Positions 37,397 through 47,753 of a stretch of DNA of 64,000 nucleotides are shown here, piece after piece. The notes beneath the pieces are model-generated. The model searched no databases, was not told the DNA's origin, and worked only from the letters and a program-made list of their open reading frames with translations. Made by a program: the position numbers and the translations under genes. How positions within the stretch are numbered: position 1 is the stretch's first letter; each line of letters starts with the position of its first letter. The stretch comes from Antitrichia curtipendula (taxonomy: Eukaryota > Streptophyta > Bryopsida > Hypnales > Leucodontaceae): contig OX579641.1 in NCBI GenBank assembly GCA_951230915.1, positions 24,964,254 through 25,028,253 of the forward strand, in the 5' to 3' direction.

Positions 37397-37694
37397 CAAG
37401 GTTGTCCCTGTCACGTCCTGTCCGTCCGTTAGGATGTCCGGACGGACGTCAGGATAAAAAAAAAAATTTTTTTTTTTTTTTTTTTGTGGACGGTCTGTCC
37501 TTCCCTGTGGTCGGCCGGCCGGCCTTGTGGATGGACGGTCCGTCCAGGTCGACGGACAGGCCATCCTCTAAAAATAAATAAATAAATAAATTTTTGATCC
37601 TGATGCAATTCTGACGCGTCAGGACGCGTCCGGACTGACGCTGACGGACATCCGGACGTGAAAATCCCACGTCACGTCCAGAGAGACAACCCTA
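37397..37694. mobile_element. hAT-type MITE with GC-rich hairpin, 298 bp
   Basis: The ends CAAGGTTGTCCCTG and AGAGAGACAACCCTA are inverted, in the CAGGG/TAGGG style of hAT elements. It is flanked by a perfect 8-bp duplication ACCAAGAA (37389-37396, 37695-37702). The inside is an imperfect foldback rich in GGACG/CGTCC words, with a CCGGCCGGCC core near 37515, an A/T homopolymer run near 37457-37486 and an AAAT microsatellite near 37571-37592. No coding capacity. Confidence 0.85.
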
Positions 37695-38753
37695 ACCAAG
37701 AAAGGCGTCGCCGATTTCACGCGACTATTAAATTTGTTAGGGTTACAGCTACATGCTGTGAGCTCCCAATTTGTCACTTGGGACTCGTAGAATTATTTTT
37801 TTGGAAATTTGCAATTTAAAGTTAAGAAAAATACACAAAAAAAGTGTAGAACCAAAATAGGGTTGTGACATACCCATTATAGTATTTGGTCTAGATTTGT
37901 GTTTAGACTTAGAATCCCACCAAACCTGACCCAAAAATAGGTAGAAGAAACGAAAAGGTTAGAGTTGGAGGATTTGAGTCACATAGCCCCAGAAGGGCTA
38001 AATCCCACCATGAATGTGGCAATTCATGGCTAAGTCGGTCTGAGGGATCCGTAATGAGGCCACTAGGTCGGGTCCTAGAGTTAGGCTTAAAATTCCCCAA
38101 ACCCCTGATTGTTAGCATGCAGGAGCCACTAACGCAAGACCGGGCCCGTGGAGAAATCTATAGCCCAAGGATGGTGTCCTAGGATAAATCCCATGCCAAG
38201 AGTCCAACGACGAAATCGGTTCGCCAAGATTCCTCTATCTGCAAAAGATTCCCGCATTGTCGCTAATTCAAGGAGATGGCCAATTCATCTCCACTGACCA
38301 ATTGTGCTAGGTACGGAAACGCACCTACACGTCCTTCATGTGACTTCCTGAGAGGTCACGTGAAAAATCCCGTCATCTTTCGACTTGCAGAAGAACCTTT
38401 TGCGGGTGGTCAACCTTTGTAATCTCCAACGGGAATTTTATGGAAATTACCCAGATTGCCAATAAATCTCACTAAAAATTAGATTAGCTTGCACTAGTAG
38501 AAAATCTGCGTCCAAATGAACAAAAAATAGACAAGAAAGTGTTGATTTTGTTAGTTCATTTTCTGTTGATTTGGACGTGTTGACTTGGACACTATGAAAC
38601 AAGAAAGTGTTGATTTTTTTGTTACAGTTTTTGTTAATTTGGTCGATAATTTTTTTTTTAAAAAAAATTAAAAAATTAATTTTTTTTAAATGCCTCGTGG
38701 CAAAGCCACGTCGCACCACGTGGCAACCCGCCATGTGGCACACCAATGCCACG

Positions 38754-38832
38754 TAGGCGGCCACCACCGTGGAGGTTCGAACCTTGGACCTCACGGTTGG
38801 GGTCCAAGACTCTAACCATTGAGCCAAACCAA
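38754..38832 (-). other. Degenerate tRNA-like block in CACTA element 1
   Basis: The minus strand has an A-box-like TGGCTCAATGGTTAG and a B-box-like GGTTCGAACC at tRNA-like spacing, with a loop containing CCCCAA. The acceptor and T-stems do not pair properly, so it is not a working tRNA gene. A related block lies in CACTA element 2. Confidence 0.4.
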
Positions 38833-38893
38833 ATTCTACATGTTATAATGAATATTAGAATTACATTTATATTGTTTTCCATTTTTTTTGTAA

Positions 38894-39250
38894 GAACAGC
38901 AGACTTTGTTGACCTTTTTGGCATAGTAAAACACTTTTTTTGAAAAAACTTCAAACTAAGAAAAGTTAGATAATCAAGCTGAATTTCGCCTCCAAAAATC
39001 CGTTTGACAATTGAAGTCTCCAATAAAAAGTTATGAACAAAATTCAGAGCGGGTGTTTAAAAATGTTAACGAAAAATTTCATTTCAACCCCGCTCTGAAT
39101 TTTGTCTATAACTTTTTGATTGGAGACTTCAAATGTCAAACGGATTTTTGGAGGTGAAAGTTAGCTTTATTGTCTAACCTTTCTTAGTTCAAAGTTTTTT
39201 CAAAAAAAGTGTTTTACTATGCCAAAAAGGTAACCAAAGTCTGCTGAGTT
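38894..39250. repeat. Long internal inverted repeat of CACTA element 1
   Basis: Arms of about 165 bp around a short centre near 39070. The left arm has CAGCAGACTTTGTTGACC, CCAAAAATCCGTTTGACA and AAATTCAGAGCGGG; the right arm has their complements. A homologous inverted repeat sits at 45255-45610 in CACTA element 2. A transcript through it would fold into a long hairpin. Confidence 0.8.
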
Positions 39251-40096
39251 CAAAAAACACAGAATTGTGAGTAAAAAAGTGTTAAATTGTTGATTGTTTT
39301 GTTGATTTGGACGTTGACCTACCAAAAGTAACAAAAAAATTTAACCTTTTTGTTACCTTGTGCCAATTCAACAAAAAATTGTGAAAATGAACAAAAAAGT
39401 GTTTATGGTTTTGTTGATTTGGACATTGTACTACCAAAATTAACAAAAAAATTTAACCATTTTGTTACCTTGTGCCAAATCAACAAAAAATTGTGAAAAT
39501 GGTCGATACAGTGCCCACATTAACAAAAAATTGATGATTTTTTGTTAATCTGGACATCATTTTCTACTAGTGTTGTTTTATGCTAATAATGCGCTCCGTG
39601 AAGTTTCACAACATTCCGATAGCGGCAAGTACCCGAACCAGCGAGATTCCTTGGAAACTAATCATGTGGCGGGGTCCCTGCCGCGTTGACCGGCATCCTG
39701 GGAGCATACGATGGCGAAACAAAGTCAACCAAGAGTCTTTTCCGACTCTCTCACACCTACCGGAGATCTTAGGCTATTTACATTTTTCAAAATAGGAGAC
39801 CCCCAAGATCTAGGATTTTATCACTGTTTGGTTTTTAAACTAAATTAGCCTATGATGGGTTTTTGGCCTCGGTGTAGGGGGTTCAAAAATCTTGGTTTAA
39901 ATACGGTGATCTGGAGCTAATGGCGCAATCCGTTTGATGATTGGAGTTAATCTCCAAAAGTTAGGAGGTTGGTCCAGTGTAGATAGGTAAAAGTAGTTTT
40001 TAGGATTAGGATGAAAATCTTTGAAGATGAGGATGAAAATCCAAGTTGATAAGGTTACCTTAGAACTCTTGAGGGAGGGGTGGGATCTTGGAATCC

Positions 40097-40104
40097 TATT
40101 TAAG
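40097..40104 (+). promoter_or_regulatory. TATA-like box in family-1 LTR copy B
   Basis: TATTTAAG at the place equivalent to the boxes in copies A and D. Confidence 0.45.
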
Positions 40105-41019
40105 GTCCTCATTTTTCTCTCAAGAACACCCCCTAATTCTTGTTTTGGGTCTGTGGGTCCAACTTATGTTGCTATTCTTTGGCATTTAGCCAAGAAACCT
40201 CTACGGTGTTTTTGGAGCTCTTTTTGGAGCTCCATTGTTGTTAAAGTTTGAGCTTTGAAGTTCTTGTGGAGTCCCTCTACCTTGTTGCACGTATCATTTG
40301 GCTCTTTTTTTTTTCTTGATCGTTTGGACTAACGGGTTCTTTTTTGTCACGTATTCTTGGTTTGATTGTACTAATCCTAAAGATACCCCCCACCGTACCT
40401 TGGCGATGCCGCTTTGAGGGGCCTTTAGTGTGGATTTTGAGTGCTTAAACTAACGTTTATCGTACTAACCCGTGCATGTTACGTGGAGCTAATCCTTGAG
40501 AGCATTCTTGTGTTTAGAGCGACCCCATTTGGGAACTAACCTTTGTTGAAAGTCGTGTTTGGTGTGTGTGGGACCCCTATAGACGGCGAAGCCTTGACCC
40601 TAGATGTAGTGTCTTTAAAAAGGTTCTTGTTCTTTTTTCTCCTACGGGCTCTTTTAGCATATAGACCCCCCTTGAACGGCGAAGCTTTGAACCTATGAGT
40701 GTCAGAAGTCCTAGATTGTGTATAAATCCCTATAGACGGCAGAGCTTTGGACTCACGACAAAGTTAGAGTCTTAAAGTTTGTGTTAAAGAGTTAGGCGGC
40801 GGAGCTTTGAACCCCGGGGTACCACCAAGTCCTAAAGTTGGTGTTAAACCCAACTTAGCGGCGAAGCTTTGCCCCCCCCGGTGTTCCATTCCAAAGTCTA
40901 GTTTCCAAGACTTTTGTGGAAACCTCCAGAGTTTAGCTTCCAAGACTTTTGTGGAAACCTCCAGAGTTTAGCTTCCAAGATATGTAGGTCATTAGGAAAT
41001 CCGTTTTACCAAGTAAGAC

Positions 41020-41215
41020 CCAACCCCTTAGAATCAGCCCTTTAGCAATTAACCATTAGAACCAGCTATTAGGACCCAACTTTTTAGAATCAGTCCTTTA
41101 GCAATTAACCATTAGAACCAGCTATTAGGACCCAACCCCTTAGAATCAGCCCTTTAGCAATTAACCATTAGAACCAGCTATTAGGACCAGCCCATTAGAA
41201 TCAGCCCTTTAGTTA
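41020..41215 (+). repeat. About 62-bp tandem repeat in LTR copy B
   Basis: Roughly three units built from CCTTAGAATCAGCCCTTTAG, then AACCATTAGAACCAGC and TATTAGGACC. It replaces the 24-bp repeat seen at this place in copy A. Confidence 0.75.
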
Positions 41216-42687
41216 GAAAGAAGAAAAAATTCAGAATCAAGGACCCAACCCCCTCCCCAGCTGAGTTCTGTTCGGGGCCCAGCCAGTCCAAAGCAATCAA
41301 GTCATCTGGAGGCGGAATCAGTCCAGTCATTCAGAGGGAGTCGGGGCAGTCCGGAAGCACTAGTAGAAAAAAACAGTGCCCAAATCAACAAAAATCAACA
41401 GAAAAGTGTTGATTTGGAAGTGTTAATTTGGGTACTTTTTAACACAAAACTGTTGATTTTTTTGTTAATTTTCTGTTAATTTGGGCACTAAATTTTTTCT
41501 TCGCAAATAAATTAAAAAAAACAAACTCCAATGAAACTCTGCCACGTGGCAATGCCATGCGGACAGTTTGCTATGCAGGCATGACTGCTGGCGTACGCGT
41601 AATCTAGAGGTAAGCACCTTTAACACACAATTGTGGTTAGATGACACGGAAAATCGTCCCAGGGGCTCTACTATGTTGCTATGACTTTGGATTTAATCGG
41701 ATTATCTCTAAAACGCCCCAAGGGAACCTAAAACTTCTCTTTCCCTCTTCCGGAACTTTATTTCTTTTCGGTTTCTAATCCGGATCCGTCCTTTTCCGTA
41801 ATCCGAATACAGTAACTCTTCGGTTTGTAATGCCCCTGTTTTACCTTCAGGGGGTCCGCTTTTACACTTTAAAGGGGCAGGGACTCCACCACTTATCAAT
41901 CACATATTCTAACACCTACAAAACAACCCAAGACACTCAATAGAACTAAATGTTGCTACGAAGTAGGTTCCCGTCTCCTCACGGCTTTCCGGATGGCCTA
42001 TCCGGGAAGCAGGTCACACAGAATCCGGACTCTCCTCTACACTACAATGACAGATACACAACTTATCCGGATTTAACATAAGAGAAATTTTAAGAGAAAA
42101 TAGAGGACACTATAGTTGGCAGATCTTCCGGTAAGTCGGGGTTTTCCCTTTGGCGGCTGCTTAACTCCGCACGGAACCACTTCTAGTTCCGGAACTTCAC
42201 CCTCAACACTCCAATCGGATTACCATTCCAGTATTTTAAAGATTCTAAATGCACAAGTTCCACAGATCCGTCCTAACTTCGCCACAGATTCTCCCTTACT
42301 GTCTCACTCCAAACAATCATGGGATCCGGATTCTTCCTTCCCAGTCCCTCACAACTCTCCAAGAAAACACACACACACACCACCCAATTTCTCCAAATGT
42401 ACTTAAACACATGGAAAGTATACTCGGTGTCACAGATTTGAAATGAGGAAATTGAAATGAAACTTCAAATTGCATAAGGAGGGAATGAATGGGCAACAGA
42501 CCTACCCACCATTTAAACCCAAAACCAAAAAGGGAAAAAGGGAATCGAAAATCAAGCTAACCAATTACAAAAGAAGCCGAGATACCCGGCACCGAAAACT
42601 ATCCCTAAAAATCCGGAAACGGGCCCACACTTATGGAAAATTCCGTTCCGGAAACTAAAAGCTAAAAATCCTAACTATCCGTCCTAT

Positions 42688-44643
42688 CTACTTTCCGCGG
42701 CGCGTCTTCTTTGAACTACTTCCGCCTTGATTCGTAACTTCCTTCGGGTTGGCCTTGACAAGAGTCGACCGGAGAGCCGCGCGAGTCTGAATCTTCCTGG
42801 GAGGGGGCGGAAGATCTTCATCTGTTTCCGTCATGGATCCGGATTCGTAGTCGTCCTTGTCCGAATCCACGATCTCGTTGACATCCTCCATCTCGTCCAG
42901 GTCGATGGGAGCTTCTTTCCCCTTTGGTGCTTCTCCTTCTGGTGCATCCGTCTCGCGCATATGCACAAAATCCTGGGGACTTGTCCGGGCCGGATTGGCC
43001 ACCAACCCCATCCTCCTAATGAGGTTGTTATCCACCATCGACTGTGTCTGTTTTACGGAATTGGAAGTTCCGCCATGTACTGGTGCGGGGGTTACCGCTT
43101 CCACTGGTGTTTCCGCCTGAGTCGGAGTACCTTGGGCCGGAATCTTCGCGGCGATCTGACTCCGCTGCGCCAACCATCCCTGTGGAATTTCATGTGGCCG
43201 AAGAAGTGACCCAAGTCCTTCCGATTTCGAGCGGATGGAGCTCTCGCCCACATGTTTCACCGGAGTCTGAAGGTACGGATTGGTTGACAGATCCGGAAAT
43301 GATGAGAAATTCATCACCTGTTCCGGATCCACCCGAGCCACCAACGCCTGCATTTCCTTCAAGACTCTCTCCATCCTCATCTGGAAGTCCATCAGGATCA
43401 TCACCACCTTCGATCCGGTGATGTGTCCATCCGTCACCAGCTGCACGTCGTAAAGGGCTGCCTTGTTAACCAAATCCGCCGGTTGGGTGACCAGCGACTG
43501 CAAACTCCGAACCATGCCGAGGGCATCCTTCTCATTCCGTCTCGCCAAGGAACACTCCCCTTCCGCCCAACTGGTCCGGGCTTGGAATTCATCCCGGGTC
43601 TTCTCCAGATTTCGGATCTCCTCGTCCTTCAGGCGGATCGTATCCGAATCCGGCCTTCGTCGAATCTCATCGATAATCTCCTCGGGCGGAACCTTCAGCT
43701 TGTCCGCGACCTCCTGGATGAACGCGGTCGTCCTCACATGTAGGAGTCGCGCCTGTACCATCCACTGGTCCCCGACGTCGAAGAACTCCTTTCCGGAATT
43801 TCTTCTCTCCTCCGGAACTTGGTCCGGCTCCACCGGGTTCATCTCGGGCTGCTTCCCCCTTGAACCCGGATCCGTGGATTTCCGCTTGGTTCCCCTCCGC
43901 CTGATCCGGTCCTCCTCAAGTTCCTCCTCTTCCTCTTCCGAAACTGGGACATCCTCCTGGACTTCATCCATCAATCCGTACTTGAGGATTTCGCATCCGA
44001 TTTTGTAGATGAGGGTCTCATCCGGCGTCAGTACATCTCCGTGATGGTACAAGTGGAAAAGGTAGGGGCAGATTGGGCTGTACTTGGCCTTGCTGACGTG
44101 GTCCGCCAGTTTGGTGACCACTGTCGCGATAACTCTTCCCCAGTGTACCGCCCTCTCCTCCAGGCTTCCAAAAATAGTGTTGGCCACTGTTACGGTGACC
44201 CGGCTCGGCTTTTCCGGATAGAGTATCGGAATCATAAATTCCAATACTCTCCGGTGACGCTCGTTGATGCAGTCCGCGATTGCATAGCCCTCCTTGGCGT
44301 TGGGCGGATTCCGGAACTTCCCTGTTGCGAACTTATCCGCCCTGGAAGCCAAGCCGTTCCCGAACTTCCGGAACTGATACACCTCCGCCCAGACGTCTTC
44401 TGTCCATCCCTTCCTCTATCCTCTCACAGTTAGCTCGTACTGATTCGCCGTCCCATCAATGAGTTCCTGAATCAACTCATCTTTCTTCAAGTTCCAGGGT
44501 CTCTCTATCAGCCCTACGCATCCCATCCGTCGAAGATCCTCCTCCAACTCCTTCCGGACCTCCGGATCATTTGGTATCGCCGGGCAGACCATCCGGGTGA
44601 TGACCGACACTCTCGCAGATCTCGGATTACTACTTTCCGCCAT
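42688..44643 (-). pseudogene. Family-2 element gene, copy 2: one stop away from intact (about 651 codons)
   Basis: ATG at 44643 (MAESSNPRSARVSV). A single in-frame TAG at 44418-44416 stands where copy 1 has CAG (Gln); otherwise the frame is open to 42688. Regions by approximate residue: 25-75 PWNLKKDELIQELIDGT; 80-215 conserved globular part with WTEDVWAEVYQFRKFG, NERHRRVLEFMIPILYPEKP and SPICPYLFHLYHHGDVLTPD; 215-265 acidic, with KRKSTDPGSRGKQPE; 290-400 helical and probably coiled coil; about 570-650 acidic, then basic with PPPPRKIQTRAAL. No zinc knuckle, protease, polymerase or signal peptide. Function unknown; DNA- or nucleoprotein-binding is only a guess from the charge pattern. Confidence 0.65.
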
Positions 44644-44775
44644 TCGGAACCCGAAAACTACTGGCCTCACCTCTCGCTATCCGTAAACGCACTCTCACCA
44701 GACTTTCTCTCAACTAGCTAAGCGCGAACGAGCTTGGAAACTCAAAAGATGAAGAGAGAAAAGCGGGTGGTGGTC

Positions 44776-44783
44776 CTTAAATA
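44776..44783 (-). promoter_or_regulatory. TATA-like box of family-2 copy 2
   Basis: The minus strand reads TATTTAAG about 135 bp upstream of ATG 44643, matching the box in copy 1. Confidence 0.5.
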
Positions 44784-45109
44784 GCCAGGACAGCGCCTTC
44801 AGTTCCCGGATTGGAACCGAATTAGGGTTTTGTTCCCGAGGCGTGTCCCCTAGCCTCGTAGGTCGGATCCCTAGTCCGTAGGTGGCGGCGTTCCGGTTCA
44901 TTTCCGGAAACCCTAACCTGGCCGGATCGGAAACTGGTTTCCGGATGAAAGATTATTCCAAACGTAAGCTCTTCCGGAAAACAACTACCATTTCTTAACC
45001 CAAAGAAGTTTGAAAATTTCTACCTATTCCATCTATTCTACTCTATCTATACGGAACTTAGGTTTCCGTGTTGTGACAACTGCCACACGGGCAGACCGCC
45101 ACGTGGCAC

Positions 45110-45182
45110 CCCCCATACCGGCAAGGCTTGAACCTTGCACCTCACTCTTGGGGTGCAAGGTTCAAACCATAGCACCACACAT
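45110..45182 (-). other. Degenerate tRNA-like block in CACTA element 2
   Basis: The minus strand has TGGTGCTATGGTT, ACCCCAAGAGTGAGG and AAGGTTCAAGCC, parallel to the block at 38754-38832 in CACTA element 1. The CACGTGGC words just upstream are also shared. It is not a functional tRNA by pairing. Confidence 0.35.
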
Positions 45183-45254
45183 ACACATGCATGCGTGTGT
45201 GTGAGTTTTTTTTTGTTTTACCTAGTTAAAGTGTTTTTTTTTTCATTTTTTTGT

Positions 45255-45610
45255 TAAAGACAGCAGATTTCAAAGGCCATTTAGGAATAGAAAAACAACT
45301 TTTTTCTAATAACTTTGAACTAAGAAAAGTTGATATATACAAGTATCTTTCACCTCCAAATATCCGTTTGCAATTTTAAGTCTCCAATCAAAAGTTATGA
45401 CTAAATTTCATAGAGGGTCTTTCATAATGTCAAAAAAAATTCAATAGAACTCCTCTCTGAAATTTAGTCATAACTTTTGATTGGGGACTTAAAATTGCAA
45501 ACGGATTTTTGGAGATGAAAGATACTTGTATATAGCAACTTTTTTTAGTTCAGATTTCTTAGAAAAAAGTTTTTTTCCTATGCTTAAATGGTCTTTGAAG
45601 TCTGATGACT
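45255..45610. repeat. Long internal inverted repeat of CACTA element 2
   Basis: Arms of about 165 bp. The left arm contains ACCTCCAAATATCCGTTTGC and the right arm GCAAACGGATTTTTGGAGAT. Homologous to the inverted repeat at 38894-39250. Confidence 0.8.
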
Positions 45611-46824
45611 TTAAAAACTACCAAATTGGGAATGATTTATTTATTTTTTCCTTAAACAAACTATTTATAGAATACTAACTATGATAATTTACACATTTCT
45701 TTAAATAAAAATTTTACTTGAAATTTTTTTTAATCAAAATTAACAAAAAAGTGTTGATTTTTTGTTAATTTAAGAATGCAGTACCCAAATTAACAAAAAA
45801 AATTGTTGATTTGGGCAGTTTTTGCCCAAATCAACAACAACTTGTGACAATGGATGATGCAATACCCAAATCAACAAAAATTTGTTGATGTTATGTTAGT
45901 TTGGGCACTGTTTTTCTAATAGTGGAGGGCTCAGTCATTTGGGGAGTCGGGACAGTCCGGGAAGGCTCAGTCATTCGGGGAGTCGGGACAGCTAGGGGGA
46001 GCTTAGTCATTCGGGGGAGTCGGGACAGCCAGGGAGTGGGTATAGCTTTTGGGGAGGTTGTTGGGGATTTAGGGGATTTCTGGGTTTAGGCTCAAAAATA
46101 AACTAAAACTAGGGCCACAAAGTACTCGGGGAAAAAACACGGACACCGAAATACAAAAGGGAGGAGGAAGAAAAAGAGAGTAGCACCACCGTACCTTCAT
46201 ACAAGAAAGTGTCACCTCACCAACAACAAATCCACTCTACACACAATGGGGAAGGATTAGAGGGGGATGGGGTGAAATAGGCGAAGAGGTAAGAGAGACG
46301 ATCAATAAGGACATAGGCTTAGGATTAGGGAGGCTTAGGGAAGAAAATCTTGGGAATTCATAGTGACCATTAGGAGAAAGATTAGGATGACACGAAGACA
46401 AGGTCGTGTAAGAGGGTAGGAGAGACATTAATACCTCCTTGGGGTTTGAATCTATAGTTGTAAGACATCCATCAAAGCTTACAATAGGTGAAATAGTGTT
46501 AGTGTAGAAAGAAAGAGAAGAAAAGGAAAAGAGAGAAAAAGGAAGGAGGAGGAAGGAGGAAAGGAAAGAAAAATGTTAGATCACACGGGATCCTAATTTT
46601 CGAAATATAAGCGGTGAACTTGGGAAAAAATTCCCACAAACCAAGGACCGCCATGGAGTATGGAGATGAGCACACGGATGCGGACGAGCGTATTTTCGAC
46701 ACCGGTAGTGACGAGGTAAGTCCTTGAATCAACACTTGGTGTTTTCTCCTTATTAACGTTAAATTTTTTAATTAGCCCTTTTCAAGTGAATAGTAAATCA
46801 TGATAAGTCAAGTTAAAAATTAGA

Positions 46825-47265
46825 AATAGAAGCTAAAGATTTAGATTCAGATTAGGAGTAAAAACTTAGAGTTAATTTTAGAAGTAAAAATCTAAAGTTT
46901 AATTTAGGAGTAAAAACCTAGAGTTAATTTAGGAGTAAAAACCTAGAGTTTAATTTAGGAGTAAAAACCTAGAGTTAATTTAGGAGTAAAAATTTAGAGT
47001 TAGTTAGGAGTAAAAACTTAGAGCTAATTTTAGGAGTAAAAATTTAGAGTTAGTTAGGAGTGAAAACTTAGAGCTAATTTTAGGAGTAAAAATCTAGAGT
47101 TTAATTTAGAAGTAAAAATTTTGATTTTAATTTAGGAGTAAAAACCTAGAGTTAATTTAGGAGTAAAAATTTAGAGTTAGTTAGGAGTGAAAACTTAGAG
47201 CTAATTTTAGGAGTAAAAATCTAGAGTTTAATTTAGGAGTAAAAATCTGAGGATAAAAGTCAAAC
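46825..47265 (+). repeat. GGAGTAAAAATCTAGAG minisatellite in LTR copy B
   Basis: About sixteen units of about 25-28 bp (TTAGGAGTAAAAACCTAGAG and variants such as TAGTTAGGAGTGAAAACTTA). Some units alternate in a higher-order pattern. Confidence 0.8.
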
Positions 47266-47753
47266 CATAGAGTCAAAATTGGATGTAAAAGTTATAGATA
47301 GCATTCGGGAGTGAAAATCTAGAATTACATTTAGAAGTTGGAAATTAGAGTAAATACTAAGCTTGGGCTAGCCGTAGTGTTAAAACTTTTGAGAGAAGTG
47401 TCAAACCTCAGAAGATAGTCTTGGAGGTTCATGGAGGGAACGTGAGGGTTCCCCTTTCACGTAGTTAGAGACGTTAGAAATGACGCCAACTATTCAGCCA
47501 ACCCTAGACATAGGATAGATAGTTAGGGACTTAGGAATTACCATCACCTTTGATTATTACAGTCAGCTTTTTAGTTACCCATGCATTTCTAGTAGTTTCG
47601 CTGCTATCCACGACACGTAGAAAACGTTAGCAAAAAAGATTCATTGCTTGGAAGGCATAGTGGACCGCGCTCACAGCACCCCCATATATTCAAAAAAGTG
47701 GATAAAGGCATAGAACCTGGTCGGCGTTCGCCTGATTACCAAGGGTGGATAAT

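Larger units (their letters stand above)
38492..39572. mobile_element. Non-autonomous CACTA element 1 (1,081 bp)
   Basis: The ends CACTAGTAGAAAA and TTTTCTACTAGTG are flanked by a 3-bp duplication TTG. LTR copy D shows the empty site with a single TTG (CTAGCTTGTTTTATG, about 52149). Subterminal AACAAAAA and TTGATTTGG words repeat in both directions, as is usual for CACTA elements. The interior has a G-box-rich and tRNA-like block (38695-38835) and a long inverted repeat (38894-39250). No transposase. Confidence 0.9.
41589..45078 (-). mobile_element. Family-2 gene-bearing TG...CA unit, copy 2 (3,490 bp)
   Basis: On the plus strand it starts TGGCGTACGCGTAATCTAGA and ends TTCCGTGTTGTGACA, with a perfect 5-bp duplication ACTGC (41584-41588, 45079-45083) inside CACTA element 2. 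It is collinear with copy 1 at 2287-5750 but better preserved. It holds a nearly intact minus-strand gene and a TATA-like box. Many CCGGAT/ATCCGG words give it a composition unlike the host element. Confidence 0.8.
41358..45924. mobile_element. Non-autonomous CACTA element 2, interrupted (4,567 bp with insert)
   Basis: The left end is CACTAGTAGAAAA and the right end TTTTTCTAATAGTG (one change). The flanks are AAG (41355-41357) and GAG (45925-45927), a 3-bp duplication with one change. Subtracting the family-2 unit 41589-45078 and one duplication leaves about 1,072 bp, nearly the size of CACTA element 1, with the same order of subterminal repeats, G-box/tRNA-like block and internal inverted repeat. 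Confidence 0.8.

Noticed and set aside
38754..38832. Functional tRNA gene
   Set aside because: The A- and B-box-like motifs are present, but the acceptor and T-stems do not pair and the block lies inside a CACTA element. Kept only as a degenerate tRNA-like feature.
42727..44433. Long plus-strand open frames, Ser/Pro-rich
   Set aside because: They lie exactly opposite the family-2 minus-strand gene, whose conserved protein is shared by four copies. They are shadows.
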